A stretch of DNA of 6,732 nucleotides from positions 9,117 to 15,848 of the forward strand of contig DKKK01000089.1 of the NCBI GenBank assembly GCA_002455215.1, written 5' to 3'. A model generated the notes under the pieces. It was not told the origin of the DNA. It did no database searches and saw only the letters and a program-made list of their open reading frames with translations. Below, one piece after another: positions 5,722 to 6,732 of this stretch; within the stretch, counting starts at the first letter, position 1, and every line of letters starts with the position of its first letter. This stretch comes from Anaerolineales bacterium UBA6668. Its GTDB lineage: Bacteria > Chloroflexota > Anaerolineae > Anaerolineales > UBA6668. The position numbers and the translations under genes were made by a program.

Positions 5722-6630
5722 ATGCCAAAACAAGTTCGTGTAAAAGTGCCTGCCTCCACCGCCAATCTTGGACCGGGCTTTGATGTGTTGGGATTGGCAT
5801 TAGGGATTCACAATACGCTCTCCTTATGGGTAGGGGAAGGGGAGTGCCAACTTGCAGTGGCTGGCGAAGGGGTGGGACGTGTGCCGACCGATGCCAGCAA
5901 TCTGATTTTTCAGGCAGCTTTTCGCGTGTTCGATAAACTGGGTGAGCCCCGTCCAGTATTGCACGGACGCGCCGAAAATGGCATCCCACTCAGTTCGGGC
6001 ATGGGGAGTAGCGCCGCCGCCACCGTAAGTGGCTTGGTTGCCGCCAATGCCTTGCTGGGCGCACCGCTCAGCCGCCAAAGCCTGTTGGGGTTGGCGTGTG
6101 AACTGGAAGGGCACGCCGATAATGCCGCCGCCGCCTTGTTTGGTGGGCTGACCCTAGTGGCGGAAAGTCCTGCCGGTTTGCACTGCTTACAGAAGGATGT
6201 AGCGCCAATGCAGGTGGCAATCGCCCTGCCTGCGACTAAACTAAGCACCCGTGAAGCGCGTAATGCCCTACCCGCGCAAGTTTCCCATAGTGATGCTGTC
6301 TTCAATGTTGGCAAAGCGCTGTTTGTGGTGTCGGCTTTACAAACTGCCGATTATGAGATGTTGGCATGGGCAATGCAAGACCGCTTGCACGAACCCTATC
6401 GTTTGCGGCTGATGCCGGGCACATCAGCCGCCCGACTTGCCGCGCTCGCCGCTGGCGCTAAGGCAGTCGCTATTTCTGGGGCAGGACCTAGCCTTGCGGC
6501 ATTTGCCCCTAGTGGGCATTCTGCTATTGCCAATGCCATGCACGCCGCTTTTGGCACGGCTGGCATTCAAAGTCGCACCTTTGTCTTGCCGGTAGACCGG
6601 CAAGGCGTGCAAATCAGCATGAGCCTATAA
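5722..6630 (+). CDS. thrB: Homoserine kinase
   Basis: A cytoplasmic GHMP-superfamily kinase that phosphorylates L-homoserine with ATP, the step before threonine synthase. At 302 residues it is full length. The N-terminal GHMP signature with NLGPGFD is at 15-21, typical of homoserine kinase. The ATP-phosphate loop P-L-S-S-G-M-G-S-S-A-A-A covers about 89-100 (Met94 where Leu is usual). EGHADN at 129-134 matches the EGH-x-DN motif of the family, and the C-terminal SGAGPS loop is at 252-257. The start at 5722 gives the standard N-terminus. It lies ten bases after the previous stop with no clear Shine-Dalgarno, so it is probably translated by reinitiation from the upstream gene. Neither thrC nor a homoserine dehydrogenase gene is in the window. 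I see no threonine or isoleucine attenuator before it, and it is probably transcribed with the LCP block. Confidence 0.96.
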   Translation: MPKQVRVKVPASTANLGPGFDVLGLALGIHNTLSLWVGEGECQLAVAGEGVGRVPTDASNLIFQAAFRVFDKLGEPRPVLHGRAENGIPLSSGMGSSAAATVSGLVAANALLGAPLSRQSLLGLACELEGHADNAAAALFGGLTLVAESPAGLHCLQKDVAPMQVAIALPATKLSTREARNALPAQVSHSDAVFNVGKALFVVSALQTADYEMLAWAMQDRLHEPYRLRLMPGTSAARLAALAAGAKAVAISGAGPSLAAFAPSGHSAIANAMHAAFGTAGIQSRTFVLPVDRQGVQISMSL

Positions 6631-6732
6631 CCTACCACTGCTATTTAAGAAAAACGGTAACTGCTCAGCCTGCTTTGGCGCAACCAACAATCTGGCGAGA
6701 CTGGATGGGTATCAATAACGCTCAAGTGCGGA
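6631..6732. other. Right-edge segment with no supported gene
   Basis: No hairpin with a T-run follows thrB. Several short frames remain open to the window edge on both strands. They include a plus-strand ATG at 6705-6707 and a minus-strand frame closing at a TAA near 6645. None has a recognisable protein sequence or ribosome site, so no gene is called. Confidence 0.5.

Noticed and set aside
5824..6314. Long minus-strand frames opposite thrB
   Set aside because: thrB has all GHMP kinase motifs in its own frame; the antisense frames have none.

Overview
This window looks like a chromosomal stretch from a bacterium of the Chloroflexota (Anaerolineae-like). That placement is an inference, at roughly 65% confidence. 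It rests on the envelope lipoprotein with a long Thr/Pro-rich linker and tail, the balanced base composition, and the small tail-anchored protein in front of prfA. No rRNA, tRNA, CRISPR array, insertion sequence or phage structural gene is visible.

Layout. Positions 1-240 hold no supported gene, but contain a good sigma70-type promoter (105-133) and a short inverted repeat (64-78). A 64-aa tail-anchored membrane protein (241-435) ends in UAG. It is followed by two potential hairpins, the second a convincing intrinsic terminator (485-517), and then prfA (553-1617), which encodes peptide chain release factor 1. A LysE/RhtB-type exporter (1621-2238, minus strand) converges on prfA with three bases between the two stop codons. 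Diverging from the exporter is an NmrA-like NAD(P)-binding oxidoreductase gene (2286-3119), interrupted by a single in-frame amber codon at 2820-2822. The last block is a compact plus-strand run. It starts with a LytR-CpsA-Psr (LCP) glycopolymer ligase built as a lipoprotein (3193-4746). This overlaps by one base a tyrosine-recombinase-like gene that has lost its catalytic tyrosine and both active-site histidines (4746-5711). Ten bases later comes thrB, homoserine kinase (5722-6630). Positions 6631-6732 have no supported gene.

How the parts may work together. The three-gene block is probably one transcript, with tight or overlapping junctions and no clear Shine-Dalgarno sequences, but its products (wall polymer attachment, a recombinase-fold protein, threonine synthesis) share no obvious pathway. 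The most provocative reading concerns prfA. The upstream reading frame ends in UAG, a codon read only by RF1. The RNA after it can be drawn as an attenuator in which a ribosome paused at that UAG would favour readthrough into prfA. This is a hypothesis from pairing by eye, not a demonstrated system. The other items most worth checking are the catalytically degenerate recombinase and the amber-split oxidoreductase.
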